A stretch of 64,000 nucleotides of DNA. Source: Tistrella mobilis. GTDB lineage: Bacteria > Pseudomonadota > Alphaproteobacteria > Tistrellales > Tistrellaceae. The stretch spans positions 744,001-808,000 of the forward strand of contig NZ_CP121017.1 of the NCBI RefSeq assembly GCF_041468085.1. Direction: 5' to 3'. Within the stretch, counting starts at the first letter, position 1. Each line of letters begins with the position of its first letter. The notes beneath the pieces were generated by a model, which searched no databases, was not told where the DNA came from, and saw only the letters and a list, made by a program, of their open reading frames with translations. The position numbers and the translations under genes are program-made. Shown here one piece after another: positions 1-8,103 of the stretch.

Positions 1-1194
1 GACATCCGAGAAGCGGGTGACCGAGACCACCGGCCCGAAGACCTCGCGGCGGACGATCTCGTCGGACTGGAGCGCACCTGCGACCACCGTCGGTTCGTAG
101 AAGAAGCCGCGGCCCGGCGCCTGCCGGCCGCCGGTGGTGATCTCGATATGATCCAGCTCGCTCGCCCGCTCCACGAAGGAGGCGACGCGGGCGCGCTGGC
201 GGGCGGAGATCAGCGGACCGATATCGTTCCGGCTGTCATCGGCCTCTGCGAAACGAAGCCCCTGCACGGCCGAGGACAGGTCGGCGACCAGCCGGTCGTA
301 AATCTTCGGCCCGGCATAGATCCGGCAGGCGGCGGTGCAATCCTGGCCGGCATTGTAATAGCCGAAGATCTTCACGCCTTCGACCACCGCCTCCAGATCG
401 GCATCGTCGAACACGATCACCGGCGCCTTGCCGCCCAGTTCCAGATGGGTGCGCTTCACCGAGCGCGCCGCCGCGGTCAGCACCTTCTTGCCGGTCGCGA
501 TGTCGCCGGTGAGCGAGACCATGGAGACGCCCGGATGGTCGATCAGCCGCTGGCCGACGCTTTCACCGCGCCCGACCACCACATTGACCACGCCTTCGGG
601 GAAGATGTCGGCGATCAGCCCTGCCAGCTTCAGCATGGTGAGCGGGGTCTGTTCCGAAGGCTTGATCACCACGGTGTTGCCGCCGGCCAGCGCCGGGGCG
701 AGCTTCCAGGCCGCCATCATCAGCGGATAGTTCCAGGGCGCGATCGAGGCGACCACGCCCACCGGGTCGCGGCGGATCATCGAGGTGTGGCCGGCAAGAT
801 ATTCGCCCGCCACCGCGCCGTGCATGCAGCGCGCCGCCCCCGCGAAGAAGCGGAAGCAGTCGACGATCGCCGGGATCTCGTCGGCGAGCACCGCATGGCG
901 CGGCTTGCCGCAGTTCAGCGCTTCCAGCGCCGCGAAGCCTTCGGCCTCGTCCTCGATGCGCTGGGCGAGTTTCAGCAGCAGGGCGGCACGTTCGGCCGGC
1001 GTGGTGCGCGACCAGCTGCCGAAGGCCCGGCCTGCGGCTGCGACCGCCGCATCCACCTGGTCGGGGGAGGCTTCGGGCAGGTCGAGCAGCACCTCTTCGG
1101 TCTTGGGGTTCAGGATCGTCTCGGGCGTGTCGGTGCCTGCAACGAAATCGGCGCCGATCAGCATGCGCGTGTCCAGGGGCGTGTTCGCATCCAT
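1..1194 (-). CDS. patD: Gamma-aminobutyraldehyde dehydrogenase, partial (C-terminus beyond window)
   Basis: NAD(P)+-dependent aldehyde dehydrogenase oxidising 4-aminobutanal to GABA in putrescine breakdown in the cytosol. The 398 visible residues follow E. coli PatD/YdcW closely: SMIRRDPVGVVASIAPWNYP and ELGGKAPVIVFDDAD are shared, and the nucleophile motif FGYYNAGQDCTAACR is present. About 75 C-terminal residues lie off the left edge. The ATG at 1194 follows a GGAGACCGTC ribosome site. It lies 11 bases after ydcV and is the last visible gene of a ydcSTUV-patD operon, the same gene set and order as in E. coli, which supports the substrate assignment. The specificity is inferred from similarity and context. 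Confidence 0.9.
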   Translation of the reverse strand, partial: MDANTPLDTRMLIGADFVAGTDTPETILNPKTEEVLLDLPEASPDQVDAAVAAAGRAFGSWSRTTPAERAALLLKLAQRIEDEAEGFAALEALNCGKPRHAVLADEIPAIVDCFRFFAGAARCMHGAVAGEYLAGHTSMIRRDPVGVVASIAPWNYPLMMAAWKLAPALAGGNTVVIKPSEQTPLTMLKLAGLIADIFPEGVVNVVVGRGESVGQRLIDHPGVSMVSLTGDIATGKKVLTAAARSVKRTHLELGGKAPVIVFDDADLEAVVEGVKIFGYYNAGQDCTAACRIYAGPKIYDRLVADLSSAVQGLRFAEADDSRNDIGPLISARQRARVASFVERASELDHIEITTGGRQAPGRGFFYEPTVVAGALQSDEIVRREVFGPVVSVTRFSDV

Positions 1195-1205
1195 CGGACG
1201 GTCTC

Positions 1206-2018
1206 CTATTTTCCGGAGCCTTCGACCGCTTCGCCGCCGCGGGTGAGGTAGTAGGCGGCGAGGATCGGCAGGAAGGTGACGATGATGACCAGCACCGCGA
1301 CCACATTGGTCACCGGCCGCTGCCGCGGCCGCACCAGTTCCGACAGCATCCAGATCGGCAGGGTCGACTGCTGACCGGCGGTGAAGGTGGTGACGATGAC
1401 CTCGTCGAAGGACAGCGCGAAGGCGAGCATGCCGCCCGCGAGCAGGGCCGTTGCGGTGTTGGGCAGGATCACGTGGAAGAAGGTCTGGAAGGCGTTGCCG
1501 CCCAGGTCCATCGACGCCTCGATCAGCGACGGGTTGAGCCGGCGCAGCCGTGCCACGGCATTGTTGTAGACGACCACGATGCAGAAGGTCGCGTGGCCGA
1601 GCACGATGGTCCAGAACGAGAAGGGGATGTCGGCAACCCCGAAGGCGGTGCGCATCGCCATGCCGGTGACGATGCCGGGCAGGGCGATCGGCAGGATCAG
1701 CAGCAGGGTCACCGGCTCGCGCCCGAAGAAGGAGAAGCGGGCGAGGGCGCCAGCCGCCAGCGTGCCCAGCACCAGGGCCAGCGCGGTCGCCATGGCGGCC
1801 GCCTTCAGCGACAGGCCGACGGCATCCCAGATGTCCTGACGTTCCCAGACCACCGCGAACCATCTGAGCGTCAGCCCCGGCGGCGGGAAGGCGTAGGACT
1901 TCTCTTCGGTGGTGAAGGCATAGAGGATGATGAAGGCGAGCGGCAGGTGCATGAACAGGATGCCGAAGCCGGCCGCGAGCTTCAGCCCGCGCGAGGGGCG
2001 GGAGATGTCAGACCGCAT
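1206..2018 (-). CDS. ydcV: Polyamine-type ABC transporter permease (PotC/YdcV family)
   Basis: Inner-membrane permease of a spermidine/putrescine-type importer. The 270 residues match the usual 260-280 of the PotC/YdcV family and show about six membrane segments. The cytoplasmic ATPase-docking (EAA) loop reads [14 protein letters not shown] near residue 170. The start overlaps the end of ydcU by 11 bases, so the two permeases are probably translationally coupled and form a heterodimer. It works with YdcU, the ATPase YdcT and the binding protein YdcS further upstream. Transport of putrescine-like or gamma-amino compounds is inferred from the linked patD. Confidence 0.9.
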   Translation of the reverse strand: MRSDISRPSRGLKLAAGFGILFMHLPLAFIILYAFTTEEKSYAFPPPGLTLRWFAVVWERQDIWDAVGLSLKAAAMATALALVLGTLAAGALARFSFFGREPVTLLLILPIALPGIVTGMAMRTAFGVADIPFSFWTIVLGHATFCIVVVYNNAVARLRRLNPSLIEASMDLGGNAFQTFFHVILPNTATALLAGGMLAFALSFDEVIVTTFTAGQQSTLPIWMLSELVRPRQRPVTNVVAVLVIIVTFLPILAAYYLTRGGEAVEGSGK

Positions 2019-2973
2019 CGAAGGCCCCCATGCGCTTGGCCGCGGTCAGGAACAGGGCCATGACCAGGATCGGCACCACCGCGAAGGCGGCGGCGAGCGG
2101 CAGGTTGCCGGCGACACCCTGCTGCATGTAGACCGCCTGACCCAGCACCAGGGCCGAGGTGCCGATCACCTGCGGGACGATGTAATCGCCGAGGGTGAGC
2201 GAGAAGGTGAAGATGCCGCCGGCCACCACCCCCGGCATGGCCAGCGGCAGCACGACGTTGCGGAAGGTCTGACCGGGCGTGGCGCCCAGATCCGCCGAGG
2301 CTTCGATCATGCTGGCCGGCACCCGTTCCAGCGCCGCCTGGATCGGCAGGATCATGAAGGGCAGCCAGAGATAGAGAAACACCACCACCATGCCGGTATA
2401 GCTGACCGAGAGCGAGGGGCCGCCGACCAGCGGCAGCGACAGCCAGGCATCCAGCAGGCCGGTGAGGCCCAGCCGCTCCGCGAACCAGCCGATCGCCCCC
2501 TCCTTGGCCAGCAGCAGCTTCCAGGCATAGAGCTTGACCAGATAGCTGGACCAGAGCGGCATCATCACCGCCAGATAGAAGGCAGCCTTCATCCGGCCGC
2601 GGGCATAGCGGGCGGCATACCAGGCGACGGGGAAGCCGATCACCGCCGCCAGAACCGTGACCACCCCGGCGATGGCGATCGTGCGCAGCACGATGTCGAG
2701 ATTGGCCGGGCGCATCAGCTCGCCGAAGGTCTTGAGCGTCGGCTCGTAGATGAGGGTGCCGGCGAATTCGTCGATCGAGAACAGGGAATGGGCGAGCAGG
2801 GTGAAGAGCGCGCCCAGATAGACCACGCCCAGCCAGAGCAGCGGCGGCACCAGCAGAGAGAGCAGCAGCAGCCGTCTGCGACGCAGCAGCAGGTCCGAGA
2901 GCCGGCGCAGGGGCCCATGCCCGTTGGCGGCAGGCGGCAGGGCCGTGGCGGCGCTTGTATGAATTCCACTCAT
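2008..2973 (-). CDS. ydcU: Polyamine-type ABC transporter permease (PotB/YdcU family)
   Basis: Partner permease of YdcV, 321 residues with about six membrane helices and an Arg-rich cytoplasmic N-terminus ([12 protein letters not shown]). Its EAA loop reads [14 protein letters not shown] near residue 220. The ATG at 2973 has a clear AGGAGA ribosome site 7 bases upstream, so it can be translated independently. It should directly follow ydcT, but an IS110-family element now separates them by about 1.4 kb. The gene itself looks intact. Its transcription must either read through the element on the antisense strand or start from a promoter inside it. Confidence 0.9.
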   Translation of the reverse strand: MSGIHTSAATALPPAANGHGPLRRLSDLLLRRRRLLLLSLLVPPLLWLGVVYLGALFTLLAHSLFSIDEFAGTLIYEPTLKTFGELMRPANLDIVLRTIAIAGVVTVLAAVIGFPVAWYAARYARGRMKAAFYLAVMMPLWSSYLVKLYAWKLLLAKEGAIGWFAERLGLTGLLDAWLSLPLVGGPSLSVSYTGMVVVFLYLWLPFMILPIQAALERVPASMIEASADLGATPGQTFRNVVLPLAMPGVVAGGIFTFSLTLGDYIVPQVIGTSALVLGQAVYMQQGVAGNLPLAAAFAVVPILVMALFLTAAKRMGAFDAV

Positions 2974-3060
2974 CGGGCCGTCTCCTGGTAGGATGTTTGG
3001 CCTGATAGCCGGGAGAGGGTCGCCGCGTTGCGCTCGAAGGATGATCTTCGTGCATGAGAT

Positions 3061-3218
3061 TGGCGCCCTCGCCCGGTGCTTTTTGCCCGAACGGTATCCG
3101 GCGGTGTCGTGGCGAGGGGGCGGATGACCGCCCCGATCGGGGCGGTCATCCGCGCATGGACAAGCAGGGGCACGAGCACCGGCTCCGAGGCTTCCGGCTC
3201 ATCCGCACGGGAGGCGCC
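3061..3218 (+). ncRNA. Candidate bridge RNA / left non-coding end of the IS110 element
   Basis: About 160 non-coding bases precede the transposase, while only about 35 follow it. In the IS110 group such a left non-coding end encodes the bridge RNA that guides recombination by pairing with donor and target DNA. This stretch contains a perfect 32-bp palindrome (3121-3152) able to form a strong stem. The location and structure fit; the RNA itself, its ends and its guide loops are inference. Confidence 0.4.
3121..3152. repeat. Perfect 32-bp palindrome in the IS110 left end
   Basis: The arm CGGATGACCGCCCCGA is followed directly by its exact reverse complement, with no spacer. As RNA it would fold into a GC-rich hairpin with a minimal loop; as DNA it could be a binding site or cruciform. 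It lies about 65 bases before the transposase start. Confidence 0.9.
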
Positions 3219-4388
3219 ATGCAATTCGTCGGCATCGACATCGCGTCGGAAACCCATGTCTTCGCCATCCTTGATGCGGACGGCACGGTCCTGGCCAAAC
3301 CCAAGCCGTTCACCGAAGACGCGGCCGGGCACGGCGCGTTGCTGGCCGCGCTGGCCCCGCCGGGTGAGGCGCTGGTGGTCATGGAGGCGACCGGGCATTA
3401 CTGGAAGAACCTGTTCGCCGTGCTGGCGGCCAAGGGCTACGAGGTCGCCCTGATCAACCCGCTGCGCACCCACCGCTTCCAGGGCGAGAGCCTGGAGCGC
3501 ACCAAGACCGACGCCATCGACGCCCTCGGCCTGGCCCGCTTCGGGCGGGAAAAGCGCCCCTCCCCGACCCGGCTGGGCAGCCGGGCCAGCGAGGAGCTGC
3601 GCGAACTGGTTCGCCACCGCGACCGGCTGCGCCAGGATTTCGACGACCGCGTCCGCCAGCTCCGCCGGCTGGTCGATCTCGGCTTCCCGGAATTCCGACG
3701 CTATGTCCGCACGCTCGACAGCATGCTGGCCACCGCCATCCTGGCGGAATACCCCACCGCCGAGGCCGTCGCCAAAGCCACGCCACGCCGGCTCGCCAAG
3801 CTGCGCTACGATGGCCGCCACGCCGTCGGAAGCGAACTGGCCGACCAGATCATCGCCGCGGCCAAGCGCTCGGTCGGCCAGCACCACGGCCCCGCCTACC
3901 GCGTCCAGGTCCGCGACATCTGTCAGGATCTCGATCTGTGGCGCCGCCGCTTGGCCGACCGTGACGACGACATCACCCGTCTGCTCGACGAGCACGAGGT
4001 CGGCTCGCTGCTGACCTCCATCGACGGAATCGGTCCCAGCACCGCAGCACGCCTCATCGCCGAACTCGGCGATCCGGCCCGCTTCGACAGCCCCGCAGCC
4101 CTGGCAGCCTACGTCGGCGTCATCCCAGCCCTGCGCCACTCCGGAAAGCGCCGCCCCACCCGCGCCGGCATCACCCCGATCGGCAACGCGCGCCTGCGCA
4201 CCGCCTTGTGGATGCCAACCCTCACCGCTGTCCGCCGAAACCCGTGGCTCAAAGCCTTCTACGACCGACTGCGCGCACAGGGAAAGCCACCAAAGCTCGC
4301 CCTCGTCGCCGCCATGCGAAAACTCCTCGTCGCCGTCTACGCCGTCGCCAAGGCTCGAAAACCCTTCGTGCCAAAGCTCGCCGACTGA
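3219..4388 (+). CDS. IS110-family transposase (DEDD recombinase)
   Basis: Transposase of the DEDD/serine type acting with a bridge RNA. The 389 residues have an N-terminal RuvC-like DEDD domain: D7 (VGIDIA), E56 (VVMEATGHYW), and D98 and D101 (KTDAIDALGLA). A coiled middle follows, then the C-terminal Transposase_20 domain with LLTSIDGIGPSTAARLIAEL and a conserved HSG whose Ser is at about 308, the likely nucleophile. The ATG at 3219 has an upstream GGGAGG; the longer frame extending 5' runs through non-coding element sequence and is not used. It is full length and apparently intact, so the element may be active. Confidence 0.93.
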   Translation: MQFVGIDIASETHVFAILDADGTVLAKPKPFTEDAAGHGALLAALAPPGEALVVMEATGHYWKNLFAVLAAKGYEVALINPLRTHRFQGESLERTKTDAIDALGLARFGREKRPSPTRLGSRASEELRELVRHRDRLRQDFDDRVRQLRRLVDLGFPEFRRYVRTLDSMLATAILAEYPTAEAVAKATPRRLAKLRYDGRHAVGSELADQIIAAAKRSVGQHHGPAYRVQVRDICQDLDLWRRRLADRDDDITRLLDEHEVGSLLTSIDGIGPSTAARLIAELGDPARFDSPAALAAYVGVIPALRHSGKRRPTRAGITPIGNARLRTALWMPTLTAVRRNPWLKAFYDRLRAQGKPPKLALVAAMRKLLVAVYAVAKARKPFVPKLAD

Positions 4389-4417
4389 AAAAAGCGCTTG
4401 CTCAGCGTGACGGTATC

Positions 4418-5497
4418 TCATGCCTCCTCCATCGGCGCGAGCGCTGCCGGATCGAAGGTGAGGGTGACGCGGCTGCCGGTCTCGGGAACCGCCTGGCCGG
4501 CGGGCACGGCGGCGGCGAGTACCGGGCCCGCATCGGTGCGCACGCTCAGCCGCCGCACCGGCCCCTGATAAAGACTGTCGGTCAGCACGCCCGGCAGCGC
4601 CAGCCGGCCCGGGGGTGCGGGGGTGGCACCGGCCAGAACCACGATTTTCTCAGGCCGGAGCGAGGCGAGCCGGGCGGGGCCGCCGGCGGCTCCGACGGTT
4701 GCCGGCTCCAGCACATTGGCAGCCCCGACGAAGCCGGCCACGAAGCGGGTGCGCGGGCGTTCGTAAATCGCCTCGGGCGTGTCGACCTGAACGATGCGGC
4801 CCTGGTCGAAGACGGCGACCCGGTCGGCCATCGACAGGGCCTCGCCCTGATCATGGGTCACGAAGACGAAAGTGAGGCCCAGGCGACGCTGCAGAGCCTT
4901 CAGCTCCACCTGCATCTCTTCGCGCAGCTTGAGATCAAGGGCGCCGAGCGGCTCGTCGAGCAGCAGCACCTTGGGCTCCAGCACCAGCGCCCGGGCGAGC
5001 GCCACGCGCTGCCGCTGGCCGCCCGACAGCTGGGACGGCCGGCGGTCACCGAAGCCGTCGAGGCGTACCAGCGCCAGGGCCTGTGCGGCGCGGTCCCTGC
5101 GACGGCGTTTGTCGACACCACGCATCCTCAGCCCGTAGGCAACATTGTCGAGGACCGACAGATGCGGGAAGAGGGCGTAATCCTGGAAGACGGTGTTGAC
5201 CGCCCGGGCATAGGGCGGCACGCCTTCGGCCGTCTCGCCGAAGATCTCGATATGGCCGGAGGTCGGCTGCTCGAAACCGGCGATCAGCCTGAGACAGGTG
5301 GTCTTGCCCGACCCCGAGGGGCCGAGCATGGCGAAGAACTCGCCCGCGCCCACGTCGAGATCGACCGCATCGACGGCACGGACCGGCCCGAAATGGCGCG
5401 AGACCCTGGCGAATCGCACGGCCGTAACGTCCGGAACGGTCCCGGTGGCCGAACTGTCCGGAGACGAGCTGTCCGGAGAAGGGGGCATCGTGAACAT
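4418..5497 (-). CDS. ydcT: Polyamine-type ABC transporter ATP-binding protein (PotA/YdcT family)
   Basis: ATPase that drives the YdcSTUV importer. It has 359 residues from the ATG at 5497 (an ATG at 5488 is also possible), with Walker A GPSGSGKTT at 59-67, signature LSGGQRQRVA, Walker B VLLLDEPLGALD, the His-loop VFVTHDQGEA, and a C-terminal TOBE domain from about residue 270. The long N-terminal extension to 5665 covers the intergenic hairpin and is not coding. The stop codon sits at the edge of the IS110 element. The last residues (PMEEA) are plausible for the family, so the insertion seems not to have truncated the protein seriously. Confidence 0.9.
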   Translation of the reverse strand: MFTMPPSPDSSSPDSSATGTVPDVTAVRFARVSRHFGPVRAVDAVDLDVGAGEFFAMLGPSGSGKTTCLRLIAGFEQPTSGHIEIFGETAEGVPPYARAVNTVFQDYALFPHLSVLDNVAYGLRMRGVDKRRRRDRAAQALALVRLDGFGDRRPSQLSGGQRQRVALARALVLEPKVLLLDEPLGALDLKLREEMQVELKALQRRLGLTFVFVTHDQGEALSMADRVAVFDQGRIVQVDTPEAIYERPRTRFVAGFVGAANVLEPATVGAAGGPARLASLRPEKIVVLAGATPAPPGRLALPGVLTDSLYQGPVRRLSVRTDAGPVLAAAVPAGQAVPETGSRVTLTFDPAALAPMEEA

Positions 5498-5541
5498 GTG
5501 CCATTCAGCTGTTCGGGAGGGCGCGGGGCAAGGCGGCTCGT

Positions 5542-5569
5542 AAAGGCGCGGCCGGCCGGCCGCGCCTTT
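5542..5569. repeat. Perfect 28-bp palindrome between ydcS and ydcT
   Basis: The arm AAAGGCGCGGCCGG meets its exact reverse complement. In the operon transcript it forms a very stable hairpin just after the binding-protein gene and ends in only three T residues. Such a structure is typical of partial termination or 3'-end protection that lets a binding protein be made in excess over its membrane partners. The role is inference. Confidence 0.85.
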
Positions 5570-5586
5570 CGGCGAGCGGAGCGCGA

Positions 5587-6762
5587 TCAGCGGCCGCCCA
5601 GCACTGCGATGTAATCCGAAACCCAGCGGTAATAGGGCACGCAGCCTTCCGCCTGGCTTTCGCATTTCGAGACAGGGGTGCGCCAGAAGCTGATCTTGTC
5701 GAAATTGCCCATGCCGTTGGTGGCGCAGCCTTCATCGCCCAGCAGCGCATTGCCTTTGCAGGCGGCCGGCACTGCGGGCACCGAGCCGAACCAGGCGGCG
5801 AGATCGCCCTGAACCTTGGGTGAGAGCGAATGCTCCATCCACATATAGGCACAGTTCGGATGCGCCGCTTCCGCATGCATCATGGTGGTGTCGGCCCAGC
5901 CGGTGGCGCCTTCCGCCGGGATGGTCGAGGCGATCGGCTTGTTCTCGGCCTTGAGCAGGTTGACCTGGAACGGCCAGGAGGACGAGGCGACGACACCCTC
6001 ATTGGTGAAGTCGTCGATCTGGACCATGGCATCATGCCAGTAGCGGTGCACGATCTGGCGCTGGCCGCGCAGCAGGTCGAGGGCGGCCTTGTACTGGGTC
6101 TCGGTCAGCTCGTAAGGGTCCTTGATCCCGAGCTCCGGCTTGTGAGCCTTGAGATAGAGCGCTGCGTCGGCGATGTAGATCGGGCCGTCGAAGGCCTGGA
6201 CGCGGCCCTTGTTCGACTTGCCGTCGGGCAGGGTGGTTTCCTCGAAAACCACTTTCCACGAGGTCGGCGCCTCCTTGAACACCTCGGTCGAATACATCAG
6301 GACGTTGGAGCCCCACTGATAGGGCGTGCCGTAATGCACCCCGCCCACCGTATGCCAGGGGGCGCTCTTCAGCCGGTCGTCGACCGTCTTCCAGCTCGGG
6401 ATCAGGTCGGTGTTGATCGGCTGGATCTTCTTGCCGGCGATCAGGCGCAGGCTGGCATCGCCCGAGGCGGTGACGAGATCGAAGCCGCCTTCGTTCATCA
6501 GCGCCACCATCTCGTCCGAGGTGCCGGCGGTCTTCACATTGACCTTGCAGCCGGTCTTCTCTTCGAAGCCCGTGACCCAGTCATAATTCTTGTCGGTGTC
6601 GCCGCGCTCGATATAGCCGGGCCAGGCGACGATATCGACGCGACCTTCCCCCGGACCCAGAGCCTTCATCATCTCGGCCGACATGGCGGTGCCGGCGCCT
6701 GCGATCTGACCCGCGGCCAAAGCGGTGCCCACGGCCCCCGCGACCAACCTCTTGATGCGCAT
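5587..6762 (-). CDS. ydcS: Periplasmic substrate-binding protein of a polyamine-type ABC transporter (YdcS family)
   Basis: First gene of the ydcSTUV-patD operon. It encodes a 391-residue exported solute-binding protein with a signal peptide over roughly residues 1-29 (MRIKRLVAGAVGTALAAG). It follows E. coli YdcS closely, including KTAGTSDEMVALMNEGGFDL, VTASGDASLRLI, GTPYQWGSNVLMY and HRYWHDAMVQIDDF. The start at 6762 has an AGGGAGAG ribosome site. Paired cysteines near the C-terminus (CKGNALLGDEGC and CESQAEGC) may form disulfides in the periplasm. Upstream, 6763-6944 holds a small inverted repeat (CATCGG-N5-CCGATG at 6902-6918) but no clear promoter. Confidence 0.92.
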   Translation of the reverse strand: MRIKRLVAGAVGTALAAGQIAGAGTAMSAEMMKALGPGEGRVDIVAWPGYIERGDTDKNYDWVTGFEEKTGCKVNVKTAGTSDEMVALMNEGGFDLVTASGDASLRLIAGKKIQPINTDLIPSWKTVDDRLKSAPWHTVGGVHYGTPYQWGSNVLMYSTEVFKEAPTSWKVVFEETTLPDGKSNKGRVQAFDGPIYIADAALYLKAHKPELGIKDPYELTETQYKAALDLLRGQRQIVHRYWHDAMVQIDDFTNEGVVASSSWPFQVNLLKAENKPIASTIPAEGATGWADTTMMHAEAAHPNCAYMWMEHSLSPKVQGDLAAWFGSVPAVPAACKGNALLGDEGCATNGMGNFDKISFWRTPVSKCESQAEGCVPYYRWVSDYIAVLGGR

Positions 6763-6944
6763 GGAACTCTCCCTGACGGTGCAAGCCGGCCGCACGGCGC
6801 CGGGCCACTGCCCTGCCGCCGTCTCCCCGCGGTCCGATGTCCGGGAACAAGTGTGCGCGCGTGTCGTCCCGCGGCGCCACACCAAAGCATCGTTGGGTTT
6901 CCATCGGAAAAACCGATGCCCTGGATCAGGCGTCCGGGAACGGG

Positions 6945-8090
6945 TCAGTCGTGGCCGAGGATATCGGTATTGTGCTCCCCCAGCCGGGGCGCGCGGCGAT
7001 GAATGCCCGGCCGTTCGCCGCCGAGCGAGAGCGGCAGGCCCACCACCTCCAGCCCGGCCTCGGGAATGGTTTCCACGATACCGAGGGCGGCGATCTGCGG
7101 ATCGGCGGCGATGTCGGCGAGGGTGTTGATCGGGGCGCAGGGGATGCCGGCGGCCTCCAGCCGTTCGGCCCAGTCTGCCTTGCTGCGTGTCCGCATGATC
7201 GCCTCAAGCTCGGGCAGCAGCACCGATTTGTTGGCGACCCTGAGCCCGTTGCTGGCATAGCGCGGATCGGTGGCCCAGTCCGGTCGGCCGACTTCACGGG
7301 CGAGTTTTGCAAACAGCCGGTCATTGGCGGCCGCGACCACGATCTCACCATCGGAGGTCGGCAGGGACTGGAAGACCACGACATTCGGGTTGCCGCTGGC
7401 ATGGCGCTGCGGCTGACGGCCGGTCACCTTGAAGGCGGCGAAGTAGATCGAAAGCCAGCCCATCGCGGTCTCAAGCAGGGAGACGTCGACCGTCGTGCCC
7501 CGGCCGGTGCGGCCCCGCTGGAGCAGGGCGGCAAGGCAGCCCAGCGCCGCCCAGACCCCCGTGCCGAGGTCGAGCACCTGCATGCCGACCCGCGATGGCG
7601 GCCCGTCGGGCGTGCCGTTGATGCTGAAAATGCCGGCGAAAGCCTGGACGATGGGCTCGTAGCCCGGTGTCAGCCGCATCGGCCCGCGGCCACCGAAAGC
7701 CCAGAGCGAGCAGCAGATGAGCCGGGGGTTGATGGCGGCCAGGGCGTCCGCATCCAGCCCCATCTGTTCCATCATGCCCGGGCGCATGTTCTGAACCAGG
7801 ATGTCGGCATCGGCCAGCAGCCGGCGCAGTTCGGCCAGACCCGCCGGATCCTTGAGGTCCAGCGTGATGCCGCGCTTGTTGCGGTTCATGGCATGGAAGG
7901 TGACCGCCGTGTCGCCTGCGAAAGGCGGTCCCCAGCCACGGGCATCGTCGCCGCCTTCCGGGCGTTCGACCTTGATCACATCGGCGCCAAGGGTGGCCAG
8001 AATCTCGCCGGCATGGGGGCCGGCCAGGTTCTGGGCGATCTCGATCACCCTGATCCCGTCGAGGGGCAGGATTGAAGCCGGGGGCAGCAT
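6945..8090 (-). CDS. CaiB/BaiF-type class III CoA-transferase
   Basis: Transfers CoA between organic acids, as in formyl-CoA, carnitine or racemase-type enzymes. The 381 residues are typical for the family. They include the N-terminal Rossmann part with VIKVERPEGGDDARGWGPPF, the NRNKRGITLDL motif, and the conserved catalytic Asp, which I place at D174 in QVLDLGTG. It is the downstream partner of the crotonase at 8104, with only 13 bases between, so the pair likely activates and then processes one acid. The substrate cannot be told from sequence; the TRAP transporter across the divergent promoter suggests an imported organic acid. Confidence 0.9.
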   Translation of the reverse strand: MLPPASILPLDGIRVIEIAQNLAGPHAGEILATLGADVIKVERPEGGDDARGWGPPFAGDTAVTFHAMNRNKRGITLDLKDPAGLAELRRLLADADILVQNMRPGMMEQMGLDADALAAINPRLICCSLWAFGGRGPMRLTPGYEPIVQAFAGIFSINGTPDGPPSRVGMQVLDLGTGVWAALGCLAALLQRGRTGRGTTVDVSLLETAMGWLSIYFAAFKVTGRQPQRHASGNPNVVVFQSLPTSDGEIVVAAANDRLFAKLAREVGRPDWATDPRYASNGLRVANKSVLLPELEAIMRTRSKADWAERLEAAGIPCAPINTLADIAADPQIAALGIVETIPEAGLEVVGLPLSLGGERPGIHRRAPRLGEHNTDILGHD

Positions 8091-8103
8091 GGGGCGGGCT
8101 CCT

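Larger units (their letters stand above)
3052..4423 (+). mobile_element. IS110-family insertion sequence inside the ydcSTUV-patD operon
   Basis: An insertion element lying between ydcT and ydcU with its transposase opposite to the operon. It consists of a long left non-coding segment, one transposase gene and a short right tail. The limits given are tentative: they are set by a 9-bp inverted repeat, GCATGAGAT at 3052-3060 and its complement at 4415-4423, which would place the right end over the ydcT stop codon. If these are not true ends, the element still lies between about 2996 and 4417. IS110 elements lack obvious terminal repeats and usually make no long target duplication, so exact ends cannot be read from one copy. 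Confidence 0.75.
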
